Below, piece after piece: positions 18,633 through 27,654 of a stretch of DNA of 44,152 nucleotides. This DNA comes from Paenibacillus silviterrae (GTDB lineage: Bacteria > Bacillota > Bacilli > Paenibacillales > NBRC-103111): NCBI RefSeq assembly GCF_030167925.1, contig NZ_JASKUT010000004.1, forward strand, positions 1-44,152, in the 5' to 3' direction. Each line of letters opens with the position of its first letter. Within the stretch, counting starts at the first letter, position 1. A program made the position numbers and the translations under genes. The notes under the pieces are model-generated. The model was given only the letters and a program-made list of their open reading frames with translations. It ran no database searches and was not told the origin of the DNA.

Positions 18633-19767
18633 ATGTCAGAAGGAATACAGAATACATTTCGGGCGGAACTGGACCCGATTACCCCTGAGAACGACCCGTG
18701 GGAGCCGATTCGCTCCAGAAGCCGGCATCATAAACACGTTCTTACCAGCGTAGAGTTAACCGTAACGAATTTGTGCAATATGCGTTGTGAGCACTGTGCT
18801 GTAGGCGATTCGCTGCTGATGACCGAAGGGCCGAGAATCCCCCTGTCTGCGATTCTGAAGCGGCTCGATGAGGTCGAGCATTTGGAAACCATCAGCATCA
18901 CCGGAGGTGAGCCGAGCTATCATGAGCAGACCGTTCGCGATTATATCGTGCCCATCTTGCGTTATGCCAGAGAAAGAGGGATCGATCCCAGATTAATTCG
19001 AATGTGACGCTCGATTTGCACCGCTATGAGCTGCTCGCTCCCTTATCTGGACGTCATGCATATTTCGTTCAATTATTTGAATGCGGACGACTTTTATCAA
19101 GTGGGTTTTGTTCGTGCAGACCGCAAGGTGTCCAAGGATACGGCCGCCCGCCTGTATGAACGGATGGTAGAGAACACGATGGCCCTCAGCCGCGGCGGCA
19201 TGTTCGTATCCGCGGAGTCGATGATCAATTACCGGACGCATGAGAAGCTGCCGGCGATCACCGGTTGATCAGTGAAATGGGCTGTCGACGCCACGAGGTG
19301 CATCCGATGTACCCGAGCGCCTTTGCCGCCCAGCTTCCGGTGCTCAGTCTGGAGCAGATTCGCACATCGATTCACGATTTGCTTGACCATCGCAATCAGG
19401 AGCTCTGGATGCTGTTCGGCACGCTGCCCTTCTATGCTTGCAGCTCCTCCGATGCCGATCTCGAATTGATTTGGAGACTCAGGAAGGAGCCGAATGTAAC
19501 GGTACGGAACGACCCGGACGGCCGCAATCGATTGAATGTCAACTTATTTACGGGCGATGTCTATGTGACAGATTTCTCGGATGTTCCCCCACTCGGCAAT
19601 GCTCATCGGGATACGCTGGATCAGGTGTTTGAGCGATGGAAGCAGCATCCGCTGATGATGCCGTTGATTGCTATTGCCCTGCCGCCTCCTGCTGCGGACC
19701 GAATTTGCTTGTTATGGATGCTTATTATAAAGGCTTGAATTTCAAAGAACGCCAGGCGGTCATTTAA
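18633..19767 (+). CDS. yfkAB: Radical SAM / CxCxxxxC protein YfkAB, frame broken
   Basis: Radical SAM enzyme of unknown reaction. Starts MSEGIQNTFRAELDPITPEN. The cluster motif TNLCNMRCEHCAVGD gives Cys48, Cys52 and Cys55 (CxxxCxxC), then ISITGGEPSYH (the GGE element). After breaks near 18995, 19262 and 19670 the protein continues to the C-terminal DCYCPAASCCGPNLLVMD, which matches the CxCxxxxC signature and probably holds a second metal centre. Ends KGLNFKERQAVI at 19767. About 378 residues, close to the B. subtilis protein. The gene before it is HD-GYP and the next a YtvI-like permease; neither explains its substrate. Confidence 0.88.
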
Positions 19768-19819
19768 ACCGGATGCTTCAGTCAGACGCAACTTGACGAA
19801 AAGAGGGGAGCCTCATACG

Positions 19820-20868
19820 GTGTCATTGCGAGCTGTAGTTTTATGCGCTGTCGGATTTGTGCTGCTGTACGGATTGTTTACCATCGGATTCCCTTTCTTG
19901 CTGGCCTTGCTGGGAGCAATTTTTTTGGAGCCTTTGGTTACATTAAGTATGAAGTATTTGCGTTTCCCTCGGATGGTTGCTTCAGCTTTGGTTTGCACAT
20001 GGTTTACCGCCTTACTGCTTGGCTTTGTTTATTTGCTGGGGTTCAAATCGTCTCTGAGGTCATTCAGCTATGGAACCATAGTCCTGCCATTTTGAACGGG
20101 GCGAGATTGTTTTACGATGATACCTCAGAGCGTACGCGGCTCTTCTACGATTCACTGCCTTTGGGTGTAGCCGAGCAGCTCCAAGGAATTCTGGAGTCAG
20201 GCATAACTCCCTGGCGGAAAGCGTCAAGGATGTATTGACGGCGGTTTCGATGTATTTTTAAACGTAGCGAAGGCGATTCCAACATGCTTGTCTTTGTCGT
20301 GGTCTTCATCATTAGTCTATATCTCATGTCTTTCCAATTACCCAGCTTATATCAGTCCTTCCTGAATTTGTTCGATAAACGTTCTAGACCTAAGGTGGCA
20401 AGTGTGCTTACCGATTTGCGGAGAGCCTTGGTCGGATTTTTGTTTGCCCAGACGCTGATCAGCTTTCTGACCTTCCTTGTTACAGCTGCCGGGCTGCTGT
20501 TTCTGCGGGTCGATTACCCTTTGGCCATTGCGTTGGTCATCGTCCTTGTAGATGTCCTGCCTATCCTTGGAACAAGCGCCGTCTTCGTACCCTGGATCAT
20601 CTACTGTCTGCTCGCGGGGAATACGCAGTTGGCTGTGGGGCTGCTGATCCTGCTGCTTTTCATTATGATTTTCCGGCGTCTCATCGAACCCAAAATTATT
20701 GGTGAGGCTGTAGGGATTCATGCGCTAGCCGCACTTATCAGCATGTATATCGGCTTTCAGTTGTTCGGGGTGATCGGGCTGCTGCTCGGTCCGGTCGTGA
20801 TCATCATTTATCAAGCACTGCGTCGTGTAGGGCTTCTGCACCTTACGATCAACTTGGATAAAGCTTAA
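19820..20868 (+). CDS. AI-2E / YtvI-like family membrane protein, frame broken
   Basis: Polytopic membrane protein of the AI-2E transporter superfamily; the sporulation protein YtvI belongs here. The start is probably GTG at 19820 (MSLRAVVLCAVGFVLLYGL) with GAGGGGAG upstream. Breaks near 20035, 20215 and 20255 separate the hydrophobic N-terminal part from the C-terminal half, which has VLVDVLPILGTSAVFVPWII, FRRLIEPKIIGEAVGIHALA and FGVIGLLLGPVVIIIYQAL, all characteristic. Corrected length is about 350 residues with 7-8 membrane segments. A sporulation role is suggested by the spore genes that follow but is unproven. Confidence 0.8.
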
Positions 20869-20887
20869 CGCACGATGGAGGACACAG

Positions 20888-21777
20888 ATGGAGACAACTA
20901 GACTGACTGCCAAAAAGCATGCAAAGCTGACGACCGTTAAGCTGCTGCGCCGTATTTTCTTCCTTACCCTGGGGGCTGCTCTCGTCTCCGTCGGGACTGG
21001 AAATTTTCCTCGTTCCCAACTCTATCATCGACGGTGGGGTTGTCGTATTCCGATCATTTCGTCCTATTTTGTTCGGAGGACCGCTCTGGGCTGTACTTGC
21101 TGCTGCTGAATCTGCCGTTTCTGTTTGTCGGGTATAAGCAAATCGGAAAAACCTTCGCTTTGTCCACCTTGTTTGCCGTCATCATCATGTCCATCGGAAC
21201 GTACAAGCTGCATCCGGTGGCCCCGTTAACGATAGATCCGCTTCTTGCCGCCGTCTTCGGCGGGATTATTGTCGGTATCGGGGTGGGGATGGTGATTCGT
21301 TCCGGAGGCTCGCTGGACGGCACGGAAATCGTGGCCATCCTGGTAAGCAAGAAAAGCCGTTTTCTGTAGGCGAGATTGTGATGTTCTTCAACTTCTTCAT
21401 TCTGGGGAGTGCGGGATTTGTCTTCGGATGGACCGGGCGATGTATTCATTGATTGCCTATTATATTGCCTTTAAGATGATTGATCTCACCATCGAAGGCT
21501 TCGGAGAGTCGAAGTCTGTCTGGATCAATCAGGCGACAGCGTTCGGGACATCGGGGACGCCATCATTCAGCGGCTTGGCCGCGGCGTTACGTATCTCAGC
21601 GGCGAGGGAGGATTTACGGGCGATGACAAGCAGGTTATCTTTCTGTGTCGTCACCCGGCTGGAGGAGGCGAAGCTGAAGTCCATCGTGGAGGAGATTGAC
21701 CCGACGGCCTTCCTCGCGGGTCGGCAACATTCACGATGTGAAGGGCGGACGCTTTAAGAAGAAAAAACATACATTGA
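20888..21777 (+). CDS. YitT family (DUF161/DUF2179) membrane protein, frame broken
   Basis: Start METTRLTAKKHAKLTTVKLL at 20888 with GGAGG upstream. After a break near 20995 the expected IIDGGVVG tract is visible in another frame; then FAVIIMSIGTYKLHPVAPLT and VIRSGGSLDGTEIVAILVSK, a break near 21365 into VGEIVMFFNFFILGSAGFVF, and a C-terminal cytoplasmic domain (VVTRLEEAKLKSIVEEIDP) of the DUF2179 type. About 297 residues. Function unknown. The exact stop (TGA at 21775-21777) depends on the length of an A-run. Confidence 0.85.
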
Positions 21778-21784
21778 TCCACAG

Positions 21785-21833
21785 CACCTCTACTTGCTCA
21801 TTAGAAAACGATGGGCGGGCGAGGTGTTTTTTT
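21785..21833 (+). terminator. Weak terminator after the YitT-family gene
   Basis: CACCTC (21785-21790) pairs with GAGGTG (21821-21826), followed by eight T. Confidence 0.5.
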
Positions 21834-21899
21834 ATGTTCCTGGGGCTAGGTGCTCTGCAGCTGCTGGATAAATAATACCAGTATTCCGGGAGCTTGTAA

Positions 21900-21930
21900 G
21901 CTCATAACAGACAGGCAATGTCTATATAAT
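21900..21930 (+). promoter_or_regulatory. Possible cotJ operon promoter
   Basis: TATAAT at 21925-21930 within TCTATATAAT, with TCATAA 17 bases upstream. cotJ is sigma-E dependent in B. subtilis; the match to a sigma-E site here is only partial. Confidence 0.3.
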
Positions 21931-22014
21931 AGAGGTAGTGGTTGTAAGATGAGCTCCTTACTGAAGCTCGGTCCAACGTATCACTTCCGTGGTTGTACAA
22001 AGGAGGTATGGCTT

Positions 22015-22235
22015 GTGAATCAACAGAATCAACAAGTGAAGGTATGGTTTCCCTTCGTCAGTCCCAATGACCCTTGCCCCCCGATCGAATGCAAAACCTT
22101 CGTCACACCGCCAAATCTTTATATCCCGTTTCAGCCGCCGGGATTGCCGCAATATCACCTATGAGGCACTGGCGTAGAGGAACGCTGTGGCCTGCCCTGT
22201 TCAGTCCTTACGAGCCCAAACGAAACGAATCTTAA
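22015..22235 (+). CDS. cotJA: Spore coat protein CotJA, frame broken near the end
   Basis: Small spore coat component needed to place CotJC in the coat. GTG start at 22015, seven bases after AAAGGAGGT. VKVWFPFVSPNDPCPPIECK and FVTPPNLYIPFQPPGLPQY are the family core. Two one-base losses near 22155-22175 break the tail; restored, it reads YEAL then RRGTLWPALFSPYEPKRNES, the typical CotJA ending, with a stop at 22233-22235. About 73 residues. First gene of cotJABC. Confidence 0.9.
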
Positions 22236-22253
22236 CTCGAGGAGGGATGTTCT

Positions 22254-22523
22254 ATGACCCATGCATTGCCGGAAAAATATTACACCACCCTTCATGAGCT
22301 TCAGGCCATCGATTTTGTCCTCGTGGAGCTGACCCTGTACCTTGACACCCACCCCGATGATGAACAGGCCATCAGGCAGTTTAATCAATTCACTCATCAG
22401 CGGCTGCAGGTGGCGCATCAATTTCAGATGGAATTCGGACCGCTTACGCAGTACGGCCACAGCTTCGGCTTCAGCAAGCATCCATGGCAGTGGGCGGAAG
22501 GCCCTTGGCCGTGGCAGGTATAG
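22254..22523 (+). CDS. cotJB: Spore coat protein CotJB
   Basis: Intact 89-residue protein, ATG at 22254 after GAGGAGGG. YYTTLHELQAIDFVLVELTL and LDTHPDDEQAIRQFNQFT match the CotJB family, and the end GPWPWQV with its repeated tryptophans is typical. Made in the mother cell with CotJA and CotJC; biochemical role not known. Confidence 0.92.
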   Translation: MTHALPEKYYTTLHELQAIDFVLVELTLYLDTHPDDEQAIRQFNQFTHQRLQVAHQFQMEFGPLTQYGHSFGFSKHPWQWAEGPWPWQV

Positions 22524-22625
22524 GCACGCACGTGGCGCTTAACGTTGTAAAGCAGGCTGAGCTTTAATCGTTGCAGCGCCATGGCAGGGTTCTCTTAAAC
22601 ATTCGTTAACGGAGGGGAGCGTACT

Positions 22626-23195
22626 ATGTGGATCTATGAGAAGAAGCTGCAGTATCCGGTACGGGTCGGCAAGTGTGACGTACGCATGGCCAAACTGCTC
22701 TTGGAGCAGTATGGCGGAGCGGATGGAGAATTGGCAGCTGCGTTACGGTACTTAAACCAACGTTATTCGATACCGGATAAGGTGATCGGGCTGCTGACGG
22801 ATATTGGGACGGAGGAATTTGCCCATCTAGAAATGATTGCGACCATGGTGTATAAGCTGACAAAGGATGCGACACCGGAGATGCTGAAGGCCGCGGGACT
22901 CGATGATCATTACGTGGCGCACGACAATGCCCTGTTTTATCAAAATGCCAGCGGTGTGCCGTGGACAGCGGCCTACATACAGGCGAAGGGTGACCCGATC
23001 GCCGATTTGTACGAGGATATTGCGGCTGAAGAGAAGGCCAGAGCTACATACCAATGGCTCATCGATATGACCGACGATGTCGATTTGCAAGACGGTCTGA
23101 AATTCCTGCGGGAGCGGGAGGTTGTGCATTCGATGCGCTTCCGTGAAGCGGTCGAAATTCTTAAGGCGGACCGGCAGCAGAAGAAAATATTTTAA
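22626..23195 (+). CDS. cotJC: Spore coat manganese-catalase-like protein CotJC
   Basis: 189 residues, intact, of the manganese catalase family; thought to be a coat-associated catalase. MWIYEKKLQYPVRVGKCDVR is the standard start. Metal-ligand helices are visible: GGADGELAAALRYL, IGTEEFAHLEMIATMVY (Glu, His and Glu ligands) and DIAAEEKARATYQWL, with REREVVHSMRFREAVEIL near the end. GGAGGGG lies about 8 bases upstream. Third gene of the operon; the next gene starts 26 bases later. Confidence 0.95.
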   Translation: MWIYEKKLQYPVRVGKCDVRMAKLLLEQYGGADGELAAALRYLNQRYSIPDKVIGLLTDIGTEEFAHLEMIATMVYKLTKDATPEMLKAAGLDDHYVAHDNALFYQNASGVPWTAAYIQAKGDPIADLYEDIAAEEKARATYQWLIDMTDDVDLQDGLKFLREREVVHSMRFREAVEILKADRQQKKIF

Positions 23196-23220
23196 ATAAG
23201 ATCAATGGGAGGTTGGCGCT

Positions 23221-23595
23221 GTGCAGAAGGAGGATATTCTGCTGGAGCTGCAGTCGCTCCCGGAACGGGTACTGCGGGCGGAGCAGGATTATTTGAAGGC
23301 GTTGTCCTACTTGGAGGAGAGCAGGCTGGCGTTAACGGCCAAGACGAACGAGCTTTTCTACCAGGGGACGATTCAGGGCAAGAATGAGCAGGCGCGTGAG
23401 GCGGAGCTATGGCCTCATACGCATGAGCTGCGACGTCTTGTATTGAAGGCGAAGCTGGCTGCGGAGCAGGCGAAGAGCGAGCTGACTTATGTCAGGAATA
23501 AACTGGACAATACAAGACTTATTGCCCAGATGGTGCTGCATGCCCCACCGGCCGCTGCAAGCTACGATAACTGGGCCGCCGGCCCGATGGATTAG
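23221..23595 (+). CDS. Coiled-coil protein downstream of cotJC
   Basis: 124 residues, start GTG at 23221 with GGGAGG upstream. Almost all helical and charged, with heptad-like stretches (LRAEQDYLKALSYLEESRLA, LRRLVLKAKLAAEQAKSELT, VRNKLDNTRLIAQMVLH). Its pattern (a GKNEQAREAELW tract followed by an A/E-rich helix) reminds me of small coiled-coil proteins common in Firmicute phage replication regions, but I cannot confirm this. It probably shares the cotJ transcript, since a terminator follows it and none precedes it. It could be a coat protein or an unrelated passenger. Confidence 0.6.
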   Translation: MQKEDILLELQSLPERVLRAEQDYLKALSYLEESRLALTAKTNELFYQGTIQGKNEQAREAELWPHTHELRRLVLKAKLAAEQAKSELTYVRNKLDNTRLIAQMVLHAPPAAASYDNWAAGPMD

Positions 23596-23606
23596 CTTAA
23601 GAACTG

Positions 23607-23634
23607 GCATGCCCCTGTGGGTGTGCTATTTTTT
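23607..23634 (+). terminator. cotJ operon terminator
   Basis: GCATGCCC (23607-23614) and GGGTGTGC (23619-23626) pair with two G-U wobbles, followed by seven T. Confidence 0.6.
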
Positions 23635-23652
23635 TGTATAGTTAAGCCCCCC

Positions 23653-23702
23653 TTGTATAAAGAACGTTTGTTCTGTATAACATAGTATAGAACAAACGTT
23701 CT
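23653..23702 (+). promoter_or_regulatory. SOS promoter with two LexA boxes
   Basis: TTGTAT (23653-23658), a 17-base spacer and TATAAC (23676-23681) form a promoter. AGAACGTTTGTTCT (23661-23674) fills the spacer; AGAACAAACGTTCT (23689-23702), its exact reverse complement, lies just after the -10. Both fit the Gram-positive LexA/DinR core GAACN4GTTC. Centres are 28 bases apart. LexA binding would block both polymerase entry and escape. Confidence 0.85.
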
Positions 23703-23721
23703 TATTAGAGGTGAAATATGT

Positions 23722-23922
23722 ATGAATATGGGAAAATACGTTGGAAAAACAATTGATATTATTTATATTGGCCTTGACGAACGAATCACCCAGCGGCGGA
23801 TCCATGTGAAATCATCAGTTGGCGGTATCGTTAAGGCACATTGTTTACATCGAAATGATCCAAGAACTTTTCGAATTGAGAACATTCTGGCAGTGAAGCC
23901 GGTGAATCAATATGCTTCATGA
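23722..23922 (+). CDS. Stand-alone WYL-domain-like mini-protein, SOS controlled
   Basis: 66 residues, MNMGKYVGKTIDIIYIGLDE, with GAGGTG upstream. The pattern IDIIYIG...RITQRRIHV...GIVKAHCLHR...PRTFRIENILAV matches the SH3-like WYL domain: an I.Y strand, an R.I strand, A.C..R, then R.FR...I. WYL domains sense nucleic acid or nucleotides and usually sit behind a helix-turn-helix; here the domain is alone. It overlaps the next gene by 11 bases and is driven by two LexA boxes. Function unknown; a DNA-damage-linked regulator is an inference. Confidence 0.7.
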   Translation: MNMGKYVGKTIDIIYIGLDERITQRRIHVKSSVGGIVKAHCLHRNDPRTFRIENILAVKPVNQYAS

Positions 23923-24160
23923 TGCCGAGCGTAAGCTGTTACGTATAATTGGAAACTTTACAGCTATCCGTAGAAGAACGCCAACGATCCACGAACTAAC
24001 GATCAAGACAGGGCGGAATGAAAAACGTGTATGGGATTCGCTTGCGATACTGGCTAAAGAAGGTTTTATCGAATGGGATAAAACAGATCCGGAGACAATC
24101 CTTATCATACGCGCCTGGGAGGATCCTCCGCCGGAGGACTTTAGGTTATTTACGGAATGA
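23912..24160 (+). CDS. Winged-helix protein like the LexA DNA-binding domain
   Basis: 82 residues. ERKLLRIIGNFTAIRRRTP, TIHELTIKTGRNEKRVWDSL and AILAKEGFIEW resemble the N-terminal winged helix of LexA (opening helix, 'T..E' helix, recognition helix, wing), but no peptidase domain follows. The tail is acidic (EDPPPEDFRLFTE). ATG at 23912 lies inside the end of the WYL gene, so the two are translationally coupled. Together they look like a WYL-type regulator split into two chains, or a regulator with its own effector. Weak family call. Confidence 0.6.
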   Translation: MLHDAERKLLRIIGNFTAIRRRTPTIHELTIKTGRNEKRVWDSLAILAKEGFIEWDKTDPETILIIRAWEDPPPEDFRLFTE

Positions 24161-24442
24161 ATACAAGCTGGTTAGTGTTGGCTTAAAAGCCTATGGATAT
24201 TGCTGTTCGAGCCATGACTGTGCACATGAGCATCCATGAGAACCGGGCATGCCTGTTGGATGGTAAAATCTAGACATAAAGAAGGCTGCAAATGGAACGC
24301 CTAATGATGAATATGCAAGAAAACCAGGGAGGAGAGTCAGTCGCATGGCAAAAATCATTTTCGCATTGAACCAGTAAGGAAATAGCGTAATATTACTGTT
24401 ATTAATTGTGTACCCTAAGGACAACAAGGAGGGAACACAAGG
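24161..24442. other. Intergenic, no gene recognised
   Basis: I see no supported gene, only short frames without homologues I know. There is no clear terminator for the SOS cassette. Confidence 0.4.
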
Positions 24443-25094
24443 ATGACGCAAACACAAGCTGATTATTTTCATAATATAGTATCGACTCAAGAACGGCTTA
24501 CTCGTGAGGGGGTTAATTATTTGGTCTCTATACTCCAATTTTACCACTTGGCAATTTTGGACAATCCTGGCTATGCTTATTATCCCACTCATTCTAGTAT
24601 ACAGGTTTATTGATCGTACAAAGATATACCAAATCGCATTTTTTGGGTTCGCCACTCATGTGCTCTTTGCTTATACAGATGTATTCGGCATCCGTTACGG
24701 GTTATGGGGATACCCATATCAGGTAATACCGTTTCTGCCCAGTGTTTCATTGGATGCTGCGCTAATTCCGGTAGCGATCATGTTCGTCTATCAATGGACC
24801 CTTAAGCGAGGGAAAAACTTTCACCTGTATGCCGTCTTAACTGCACTGGCATTTGGGTTTGGTTTCAAACCATTACTGGTCATGTTCGGTTTGTTCGAAA
24901 AATACAAGTGGGTAAATTACTTTATCATCTTCCTTATTTATATAACCCTGTATGAGGCGGCCTACCTGCTAACCTCCTTATTTTCGAAAATGAAAACCTC
25001 TAATCCGAAGAGGCAGGGCAGACAGGATCACAGGGTTAAGATGAACGATGTGAACCTCAAGCTGCCAGGCAGGAAGAGAAGCAAGGTTACGTAA
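24443..25094 (+). CDS. CBO0543-type membrane protein, frame broken once
   Basis: MTQTQADYFHNIVSTQERLT starts at 24443 with AAGGAGGG upstream. One lost base near 24523 shifts the frame, after which YSNFTTWQFWTILAMLIIPL follows. About 217 residues with five or six hydrophobic helices, ending in a basic tail rich in Arg and Lys. The SNFTTWQFW opening and YGLWGYPYQ loop resemble the CBO0543 group of Firmicute membrane proteins of unknown function. Followed by a good terminator. Confidence 0.6.
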
Positions 25095-25108
25095 ATAGCT
25101 TGAAGGAA

Positions 25109-25137
25109 AAGGCATGCCGGCGGCGTGCCTTTTTTTG
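25109..25137 (+). terminator. Terminator
   Basis: AAGGCATGCC (25109-25118) and GGCGTGCCTT (25122-25131), one wobble pair, with a run of T's. Confidence 0.85.
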
Positions 25138-25243
25138 CGTGAAGGGCGCAATCATTTGCGTGAAGCGGGTACATTTTTTGCGCTTTTGTTGTAATCTCCA
25201 AGTGCTAAGATATGCATAGGAAATTACACTAGGAGGATGTATC

Positions 25244-25633
25244 ATGTCAAACCAAGGGAAAATAATTGTTGGAGGTATCTTACTCGCCTTATTGACCATT
25301 AGATGCTTTTACTGGTTTTATTCACCGATCGCTTATGAAATGTTCGCGTTATTCTTAGGATATACCGCCTGCGTTTATTTGGGGGCTGCTTTAGCAGATT
25401 CGCGAATCCAATGGATCTCTGTTGAGTTTGGAATGTCTCTTCTGTTTTTTACGATAGCAGCCATGGGATTATTGGTTTCCCCGATGTGGATTGGAATCGG
25501 ATTTGCCTTGCACGGAATATGGGATATGCTGCACCATCCGAAAGTGATCAAGACCAAGGTAATCCACTGGTTTCCGCCTCTCTGTGCGATCTTTGACGTT
25601 ACCGTGGCCGCATATATTTTTATCTTTTTTTAA
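25244..25633 (+). CDS. Small four-helix membrane protein
   Basis: Intact, 129 residues, with AGGAGG upstream of the ATG. Four hydrophobic stretches: IIVGGILLALLTIRCF, MFALFLGYTACVYLG, LLFFTIAAMGLLV, and IFDVTVAAYIFIFF at the end. A conserved-looking HGIWDMLHHP plus WFPPLCAIFD suggests a known uncharacterised family, possibly DUF6010, but I am not certain. No neighbour clarifies the role. Confidence 0.6.
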   Translation: MSNQGKIIVGGILLALLTIRCFYWFYSPIAYEMFALFLGYTACVYLGAALADSRIQWISVEFGMSLLFFTIAAMGLLVSPMWIGIGFALHGIWDMLHHPKVIKTKVIHWFPPLCAIFDVTVAAYIFIFF

Positions 25634-25784
25634 TTTACTTGGACAAAAGCACTCCGCACCAAACTGAGATGAAACGAAGCCCGCGGGGTTCCCGACAGCA
25701 ACTAATTCCTTCGAGGTGCGGTTTGACTTTACCGGGAAATCATGGTTGTATAATACGTAAAAAAGTGTTTCGGGAGGGGAACCG

Positions 25785-26463
25785 ATGACTGGGAAATGGA
25801 CGAAGCCGGAAGCGATGATCTTCGATCTCGACGGCACGTTGTTTCAAACGGAAACATTGCTGCTGCCGGCGTATTATGCCACCTTTGATCAGCTGCGGAA
25901 GGAAGGCCTGTTTCAAGGAGAGACACCGCCGGAGAAGCATATTCTCGGTGCGCTGGGGAATGCTGCTTGAGCATATATGGCAGCAGGTGATGCCGGATTA
26001 CGGTGCCGAGGTGCATCGACGGGCGGACGAGCTTCTGTTGAACTACCAGCTCGAGGGGATGGCTCGCAAGGAAGGGAAGTTATATGACGGTGTGGCCCGC
26101 ACGCTGCAGGCTGCGCGGGAGCAGGGCATCAAGCTGTTTATAGCCAGTAACGGGCTTGAAGCATACGTTAAGGGAGTTATCCGCATGCAGGGCCTCGAGC
26201 CGTTGTTCGAGAAGGATGGGTTGTATAACGCGGGAGAGTACCAAACACGCTCCAAGAATGATCTGGTTCGATTGCTGCTCGAACGGCATCAGCTGAAGTC
26301 GGCCTGGATGGTTGGCGACCGCTCGTCCGATGTGGAGGCAGGGCATGCCAACGGCTTGAAGGTGATCGGCTGCGATTACGCCGGCTTCCGTAAAGAAGGA
26401 GAGCTCGACGATGCGGATGTGATCATTAACCGGTTTGAGGATCTGTTAACGCTGATACAATAA
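25785..26463 (+). CDS. HAD-superfamily hydrolase, frame broken once
   Basis: Phosphatase of the HAD superfamily, phosphoglycolate-phosphatase-like in layout. Motif I is IFDLDGTLFQTE with the nucleophile Asp; motif II IASNGLEAY; motif IV VGDRSSDVEAGHANGL. One base is lost near 25965; restoring it gives about 226 residues. The helical cap lies between motifs I and II. Start ATG 25785 follows GGGAGGGG. Single gene with its own terminator. Substrate unknown. Confidence 0.85.
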
Positions 26464-26468
26464 TAACG

Positions 26469-26515
26469 AAACCCCTTGCTTAGGCCATGAAGGCCGGCAG
26501 GGGGTTTGTTGTAGG
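26469..26515 (+). terminator. Terminator of the HAD gene
   Basis: AAACCCCTTGC pairs with GCAGGGGGTTT (one bulge) around an inner GGCC/GGCC pairing. The 3' arm ends TTTGTTG. Confidence 0.65.
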
Positions 26516-26521
26516 TAAAGG

Positions 26522-27647
26522 TTACTCTTTTTTCTCTTCGGCCGGCTTCTTCTGCTTTAGCAGCCAGAGCGCATACTCCAGCGGGGTGTAATCGCTCTCC
26601 GGTACGTTTCCGTTTCCCCGATCCGGTAGAATACTTCCCGCGACGGCTTCGGAATTCACTTCCAGGAGCCACACATGGCCCTTCGGGTCAATCCGCCAAA
26701 TCGATGCCGACCTCGCATAAACGTCCGAACTTCTCTTCCAAATGCTTCACGACATTCAAGCCGAGAGTATACGCGCTTTTGTTTGATTTGATCTACCTTT
26801 GCCTGCGAGCCGAATCTCCGTTTCAGCAAGGTTTCCATCGGTGCCGCCGAGCCCCCGCCATGAAGGTTGGACGTCACGGGAGCGCTTCGGTCCGACACCG
26901 TCCGGCGCAGCCGGTAACCTGCCACACCCCCGGTGCTGTCCTTCTGAACGAGCATCCGAAAGTCGTGAACGCGTCCGTCCTTCAGCTGGAGAGGAATCCC
27001 CTGCTGTAAAATATACCGATGGCCCAGCTTCCAGCCGGAAACCCGGCTCGTAATTTGCTCAGGCGTGACCTTCTGCGGAAGGAGAATGCGCCGATTCGGG
27101 TCACGCCCCTGAAGCAAACAGTGCTCGCCGCCCGGAAGACGCTGCAGACGAAGGATGCCCCGCCCTCCGGTGCCGTTCATCGGTTTCATGTAGACGATGG
27201 AGTGCTTCTTCATGAAATTCGCAATGCTTTTCGCATCCTCGAATTTCTCCGTATCCGGCATATGCGGCTTGATTTGGTCGTGCTCGGACAAAATCCGATG
27301 CATCGTCCATTTGTTGGCCATCGGTCGGCTAATGTAGCGAAGCTTCGTATGCCGCTCCCGGAAGGCCTTCAGCTTTCGGTAATTGCTCACCCCGTGATAG
27401 CCGCGCACGGTCATAGATGATGGGTGGGAACGAAGTCCACTTGCGTTCCCACTTACCCCTTCTCCGGATTATACGACAGCGCATGAATGCGAGGTCCTTT
27501 GCTCTCATGTACGTCATCCGGCGTGAAGACGAGCACCTCCAGCCCAAGCTTGCGCCCGTTGACACAGAGCTTGCGGAAGAAGGAAAGCTCCTCCAGCTTT
27601 TTTCCTTGCATATACATCGCTAATACACCAACTTGGTAAAGGGGCAT
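26522..27647 (-). CDS. YheC/YheD-family spore-coat ATP-grasp protein, copy 1
   Basis: ATP-grasp protein of the YheCD family, associated with the endospore coat; substrate unknown. Start MPLYQVGVLAMYMQGKKLEE at 27647, 8 bases after the previous gene's stop, with AGGTGA as ribosome site. N-terminal pre-ATP-grasp part: RKLCVNGRKLGLEVLVFTPD. ATP-grasp core: KWTMHRILSEHDQIKPHMPD, the Gly-rich loop MKPMNGTGGRGILRL, LQQGIPL and HDFRMLVQKD. Metal site VWLLEVNSEA, where the others have EVNSKP or EANSKP. Breaks near 27470, 27415, 26920 (compensated), 26780 and 26700. Last gene of a five-gene array. Confidence 0.85.
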
Positions 27648-27654
27648 GCTGTCG

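Noticed and set aside
23661..23702. Inverted repeats as a terminator or CRISPR-like repeat
   Set aside because: No T-run follows, the repeats fit the LexA core GAACN4GTTC exactly, and they sit around a promoter -10.
24191..24655. Minus-strand frame of 154 codons
   Set aside because: It is antisense to the start of the CBO0543-type gene, which has a good start and hydrophobic helices; no motif on the minus frame.
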